A stretch of DNA of 8,980 bases from an uncultured Rickettsiales bacterium (GTDB lineage Bacteria; Pseudomonadota; Alphaproteobacteria; Rickettsiales; Deianiraeaceae). The translations under genes were made by a program, and so were the position numbers. The stretch spans positions 1 to 8,980 of the forward strand of contig CALCWF010000040.1 in NCBI GenBank assembly GCA_937906355.1, written 5' to 3'. A model generated the notes under the pieces. The model had not been told where the DNA came from. It was given only the letters and a program-made list of their open reading frames with translations, and ran no database searches. Below, one piece after another: positions 1 to 6,100 of the stretch (its first letter is position 1; the number at the start of each line of letters is the position of its first letter).

Positions 1-2
1 AT

Positions 3-119
3 AGTTATAATCCTGCTAAAGAAGTTACAAATGAAAAAATGGAAGAAATTTTACAAAAATTAAGATTTTGTTATTATTTTATGATTGAAAAAGGGGAGAT
101 TCCTATAATTAACCAATAA
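3..119 (+). CDS. Possible 3' end of a convergent gene, product unknown (5' truncated by window edge)
   Basis: The plus-strand frame with codons at 3-5, 6-8 and so on stays open from the left edge to a TAA at 117-119 and gives 38 complete codons. The peptide contains AKEVTNEKMEEILQKL followed by RFCYYFMIEKGEIP and reads like a real charged helical C-terminus. Its first codon positions are mostly purines (AAA, GAA, GTT, ACA, AAT, GAA, AAA, ATG, GAA, GAA), as expected for coding sequence. The stretch 3-59 is not otherwise explained. The last 60 bases overlap the 3' end of the giant minus-strand gene, so the two genes would converge tail to tail. In the overlap the two frames share codon boundaries, so openness there is weak evidence. 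A competing plus frame ends at 61-63 and gives a less protein-like peptide. The family is not recognised and the start lies outside the window. Confidence 0.45.
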   Translation, partial: SYNPAKEVTNEKMEEILQKLRFCYYFMIEKGEIPIINQ

Positions 120-3100
120 ACTATTTTTTTCACTATTTTCAAACTCAATATCATTATTCTGAACCTTTATTTTTTGCCTTAATATAGTGGCACACGTCGT
201 CACTTGATTATTTTGATTGGATAGTATTGAAGCTTTCGCTAAGTTATATGTATCATTGTAAACCGCCATTTCTCTATCGGGATCCGGTTGAAACCAAGCA
301 TTTTCTACGCCATTTTGTTGCAAAACTTTTATATTCGGATGAATTATTTTATTACCATCAATTGCACCAGCTCCGTTATCACATTTAAAACGTGTTATTT
401 TTGTATCGTCGTCAAATAGCACATCAACAGATTGGTTATCACACGCAATTTGACCGCCATTTCTTATCTTTATAAGTCTGTCCTTGTCGTATGGAGTAGT
501 GCATTTAATATACATTTTACTGTTATCGCCGAATTTAATTCCGGAGAGCTTAAGTCCCATTGCATCTCGTTTCACGAAGATTTTTGTGCCTTTGGCAAGA
601 GTTCCATGTCCGTGTTCGTTATATTTCCATTGCAGATATCTTTTTATTGTATGATTGTTTTTATCGTAGACTGTTTTGATTGACATTTCAGATATATTTA
701 CGTGTTGTGCTATTTGCCTATTAGCGTTATAATTGGCAAACGAATATGTTATCAAGCCATTATTGTCTTCCTTTTCTTCTAACTCTAAACGATAAAATTT
801 GTTTTCAGCGAAGTTGTTTTGATTACCATTAACCACGTTTTGTGCGATCTCATTATTGATAATCTTTTCTTCTTGTTCTTGACGTTTGTCAGTCCTTGTC
901 TTGTTTAAAGCTCGAATTATATTGTTTTTGGCAATAGTTTTAGCATCAGCATCGACGGGAGCGACGAGCAACTCTGCGTCAATGACATATTTCTCTCGAT
1001 TTACTGTAATACTTTTAATCTTTTGCTTGTCCAGTGTAAAGCCGTTCCATGCACCGCCTCCGTTGTTGTTGACGCTCAACCTTCCTGTTAACCATTTTTG
1101 TTCGACACAATCGATTTTGACCCCGTCTTTTTCAATAAAATTAGCATTTACGTTGTCATCGTTCTCTCTTTTTTTTAAGGAGTCAATTTTGCCAATGTGG
1201 CAGTCGTTTGCCACGACATTTATTCCATTAACATTAAAATTTCCACCAAGACCTATCTTATCGTTGCCGTCTCCCTCTTTTGCCACAGTAGCTTCAACCG
1301 TCATCACTGCTCCTGTTTTTCTATCAAGAACTATCTTATTGATATTTTCACCTTTGATGATAAAATTCGAACCTGCTTTCTTATAAGAAACAAATGCACC
1401 TTTTGCTGGAAACAGAATTATCTTGTTGTTTTCAACTGTTATAGCACTAATACCGGATAGTTCACAGTTGCTCCAAAAATCTTCATGTAAAAGATTTTTA
1501 AAATTATTTTCATTAAACATGCCATCTGCCTCTATAAAGTAATTATTCCTATCACGGAACAGCAGATATCGTGTATTCGTGTTAGATAAAGTAAAACTTA
1601 CGCCGTTGCAATGGATAACACCACTGATTTTTGCTAAAGAACCAATTTCTTTGCACGTACAAGTATTTTTGTCGATCGTAACGCACACTCCATTGTTGAC
1701 CGTTATAACATCCGTTAATATATCGGAAGTAGTGCCGTCGTTTTTAATAGAATTAAGCGTTGTTTTGACATGAGGTTTAAAATTAATTCTAGTTGGAGAA
1801 ATGTTACTATCTTCACAATTTGTTATACTACTCACACCAGTTCCTGTGAGATTAAGCATATCGCCATTATTGTTTATTGGAAAATTTCCTCTTACATTGA
1901 GGAGGTCGTCTGTTTTAAACTCATAGCCTTCTACAACTTTCTTGATATTCGTAAATCCTTCGACCTTTGTATGTTCTTGAAATTGTGTCAAGTTGCTAAC
2001 CTTTATATTGTCGAATATAATCGGTGATATTCGTCGGTCGTTATCGCGTAACGCAAGAAAATCGTCATCCAACACGCTTATGTCACAAACTCTGTCGTCA
2101 TTATCGGCAAATATAAAACAATCGCTTTTGTTTTCAGTAGAGCCATAAGTCAATTTCATTAAAGTATGGATCTTTACAATTTTATTGTTATCCATATTAA
2201 CACGAATTTGATAGTTGTTAATGCAATTAGGATCACTTCCATTAGTAATATCACCGTTATTTTTTAATAAAAACGGTTTGCCATTATTGATGTTCTTATG
2301 TTTCATCGTCGTTATATCGTGCGGAGTAAAAGAATAACTATTTTTATAGAAAAAAATTGTTGATTTTGGTTTAACGTCAAAAACTGTCAGTTTCTTATCT
2401 GGATCATCGTTCTTGTTTTCTGCATCTTTGACCTCAAGATAGACGCCAAGCTTCAGCCGATCATCTGGTGATGTTATAATTTCATCTATCAATACTTTTG
2501 TATCTGTTTCGACTGTCTTAAATTTAGCATTTTTTGACAACTTGCACCTTAAACGATTACCATTATCATTTGGCTGATACCTAAATCTCAGATAGTATTG
2601 AACGTGTCCGTTTGCATCGGGTTTTTTAACTATTTGAACCTCCGAAAAAACAAAATCATCAATGTCTTGGCAAACGGACCAGAGACCGTCCGGTTGTTTC
2701 TTCATTTCCACATCTTTGCAACCGGGTTCAAGCGATGGATCAATATCATTGCCATTCTCATCTATTTCTCTTGTTAAATCATTAATTTTGCCTATCGTAT
2801 AGTTACCAGCGGATGTATTGAAACGCAAACATATTGCACTTAAAACTCTTGCTCTTCCATCTACCACTCCTATCTCACAGTCTTTGAATTCAAAGTCAGC
2901 AAAACTTATTTTTTCCTTTTTCCCGTCTGGTCCGATAAATGTAATTCTATTGCCAAGCGTCTGTCCGGGCTTGGCTGTTAATTTTATTCCATTCTCAGTG
3001 CGTTCAATTAATGCAACATTGTTTTCGAGTTTTAATTCGACTGTTCCGATACTATCAAAAGTATATTTTCCATCATACTCATGAGGACCGTTAAAAAACT

Positions 3101-6100
3101 TAACCTGTTTAAGTGTTCCTGTTTTTCTATCTAAAAGAATAGACTCAATTCCACTTCTGGTAGAAGCATCGACAATTTGCATGGCACCAACTTTTATTTG
3201 TACTGGCACCCTTAGTGGTGCCAATGCTGGTGGTAATGGTAGACAGATTTTCGGCACAAGTTTTATCGTGCCGTTCGCTTTATCATAGTCATCAATCTCT
3301 GCTTCTTTGATTAATCCTTTTGATATATCAAGAGAATCATTATTGATGAATTTGATGAAATCTTTTGAAGCAAGACAGTTGTTATCGTTATGATCCAATG
3401 TATCTACTACATATTTTCTATTATCTGCCTTATATTCTATACTTTTCAAAACACAGCCTTCCAGTCTTAATTGCGTATTTTTATCGAGTTCAGCGAACTT
3501 CATCTTAACATTGTCATCATTTGTATCTGTAGACTTTAATCTTACAATTCTGCCATTACGATCCATCCGACAATCACAATATTTATTGTTGTCGGTCGTT
3601 GTAAATTGTATTCGTTGTCTTGTTGTCATGCCCGCGTTTTGTTCTAAACGACCAAAATTACGCATCCAGAAACCTATTTCTTTATCTTTATATAAAGATA
3701 AATACGCAACACTGTTGTCGAGAATAATTTTTTCGCCATTATCTAATTCGTAGCTTCCTGTTGGGTTTTTGATAAAAAATTCATCTTTATTGGTGCCACT
3801 ATCTTCTGCGAAAGCAGCGTAGTTGTTATTAGCGGAGCCATCGACAATCGGGGCTTTTTTAAAGAAGTTGGCATTGACATTGTTATTAACAGCAAAAGAG
3901 GTTTTTGCATTAACTCGACGAAATTGAGAATTAATAATTTGTTGTTCAGCGATAGATGCGACATCATCCACTAAATTACCACCACACTGTTGTTTCTCAC
4001 CGACCCATAGTATTTTGTTTTCATCGTTATTTGACAGATAAACGTGTCTAGCTTGTTTGTCTTGATCCCCAACTTTTGTTAGTGCACACGGATCGGCGAC
4101 ATAAAACTCTGCTATTCTGTTTGTATCTCTGTAAAGCGTTAATTCCCGTTTTCCTTCTTTTACTCCTAGAAAGAACGGCATGCATTGATTGTTCTCGTGT
4201 CTATTCACGCCATCGACGCTCAGCATTGTCCCCTTCTTTGGAGTAAATTTAATCTTACTATCATCGAGAACAATGTTAGTATTTTCATCAACATCGATTG
4301 CAGTATAACGCCCATTTTGCAATGCGAAAACTTTCAAGTTATTATTGGCCACATTGATGTTTGTGCATTTTATACCGCCAGACGACATACTAGTTGTGAA
4401 CACTGCACGACTATTTAAAGTAGTCCGAAACTCATCTGGAACTTTTTTCCATCTAAGAAAACGCTTTATTTCGTTTTCCACTAATTTTGAAACAACTTTC
4501 AGCCCGCATAGAGCAAAATTATTGCATACATTTTTAACTCTATCACCAGTAACGTCAACAACAAGTTCGACCTCCTCTTCGTCGTCTGCTTTTTTGTCCT
4601 CTTCTGCTAAATTATTTAAAATATTAGATAAGCCAACAACATTACCGCCATCAACGCTTGATACTTTGTTATCTTTTCCAATTGATAAACCATTTATATT
4701 AGGAATTTCCACTGTTTTTATACTTCTAATTACATCATTATTATCTTTGTTTTTAATTTGAATTATCACTCGTAATTGCAACTGACTTTTGATTTTTAAC
4801 CTTTCGTATTCTGTATCTCCTTTTTCGATTTCATCAACGTTACAACGTCCAAGAACTTTTGGCACATAAACTTTAACGTCGTTTACCAAATATGTCCCAC
4901 CAAGGTGGTTATTTGTTGATTTAACTTTTGTTATTTGAAAGGTCTTCGGATCGATCTCGACCATAGAAACACTTTCCCCATCCTTAATTACTTCATTACC
5001 GTCGATTGTAAGATTTACTGCACCACCGTTTCTCTTTTGGAAAACAACTTTATTGTCATAAACATACATTTCTTTAAGACCTTTTATTTGCCACTTTTTA
5101 CCAAACATCTCGAAACAGTGAGTTGACCGATCATGCAAAGTTACTTTATGACAGTTGGTATTATATTCTATTTTATCTATACTCATGTTGGAATCCACCA
5201 GCTTAATCTCACATTTATCGTTCAATCTGACACTTTCATTAACATAGTAAACCACTCGATCACCTTCTAGCGACATCATGTCTCCGTTTTTGTTGATTGA
5301 AAATGTGTGCACATCTTTCGTATTTATCAAGTCAACGTTTTGTGCGGAACCGTTACTGTCGCTCGGAATTGTCATTTTTATCTTGCAAATTCCATTTTGT
5401 CCATTATTTACTTCAAAATCAATGTGTGTATTATAGACAAACATTTTCGTTATACGTGATTCGTCTGTGAGTTTTATTTGACGTCCGTTGTTTAATGAAA
5501 TTACTCCGGTTATATATTGACTTCCGGCGGGCGTATATTTTTGATAACCTTCATAGTGAGTTATATTGGCAATCAACTGATTAGAAAGTAAAATTTTTGG
5601 TTCCTTACCGAGATCAAAATATGGTATCGTTGCGTCATCTAAGGAAATCTTTTCGAGAGTTTGTTTTAATTCTTCACAACTATTAACATTGGGTAATTCG
5701 TTAACTGCACATATATGATTTTCTTGACCTGAAAAGAAAACACTTTTCTTCACATCCTGATTGGTAACAACACGCCCATGCACCTCCGCTTTAACACATC
5801 CGTCTTTGAATTCGCTTGCAAAAGAAATCTCTGTCATGGAGTTATTTTGTTGAAAAACTTTTAGCGTAGTATTATTTGGTAGTGAGAGTGGATTAGGCGT
5901 AACGGAATCAAGAGCAATCGAGACTCCGTCACCAGATTTAAAGCTGACCATTTTATTATAAAAATTTTCTGCATCGTTAGGGTTGTCGACAAAAACAATT
6001 GTAGTATTTTTCTTGACCGGAATCGCTGTATATTCACTCCCTTTAACCTCACCGCTGTTTTCATCAAAAATACCTTTTTTCATTTGAACAGGAATTTTGA

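Larger units (their letters stand above)
1899..3770 (-). repeat. Protein super-repeat unit 3 (residues ~1563-2186)
   Basis: The landmarks are: NPTGSYELDNGEKIIL (T1566), which matches TGVISLNNGRQIKL of unit 2 closely; the module ending SILLDRKTGTLKQV (D1776) and DGKYTFDSIG; and the W module DIDDFVFSEVQIVKK (1931-1945) leading to YYLRFRYQ (F1958 in place of Trp) and CKLSKNAKFKTV. The W module matches unit 1 best (DVDDFAFYNVRIVKK). A proline cluster (CLPLPPALAPLRVPV, 1738-1752) interrupts the strand pattern before the DRKTG motif; other units lack it. Confidence 0.72.

Noticed and set aside
1..63. Alternative plus-strand frame ending at 61-63
   Set aside because: Its peptide (ending MKKWKKFYKN) is less protein-like, and its codon positions lack the purine-first pattern seen in the frame ending at 119.
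886..1386. Plus-strand frame of 166 codons rich in Leu, Phe, Ser and Pro
   Set aside because: It is an antisense shadow of unit 4. The hydrophobic look comes from complementing Lys/Asn/Glu codons, and the opposite frame has clear repeat homology.
3743..3967. Minus-strand 74-codon frame overlapping the giant gene in another frame
   Set aside because: It is fully inside the giant gene with no ribosome site or recognisable content. The giant frame here carries the TGSYELDNG landmark.
4345..4761. Plus-strand frame of 138 codons with a Ser/Thr-rich stretch
   Set aside because: It lies wholly antisense to the giant gene. Its Ser/Thr run is the complement of the acidic insert's GAA/GAC/GAG codons, and no start context or family pattern is seen.
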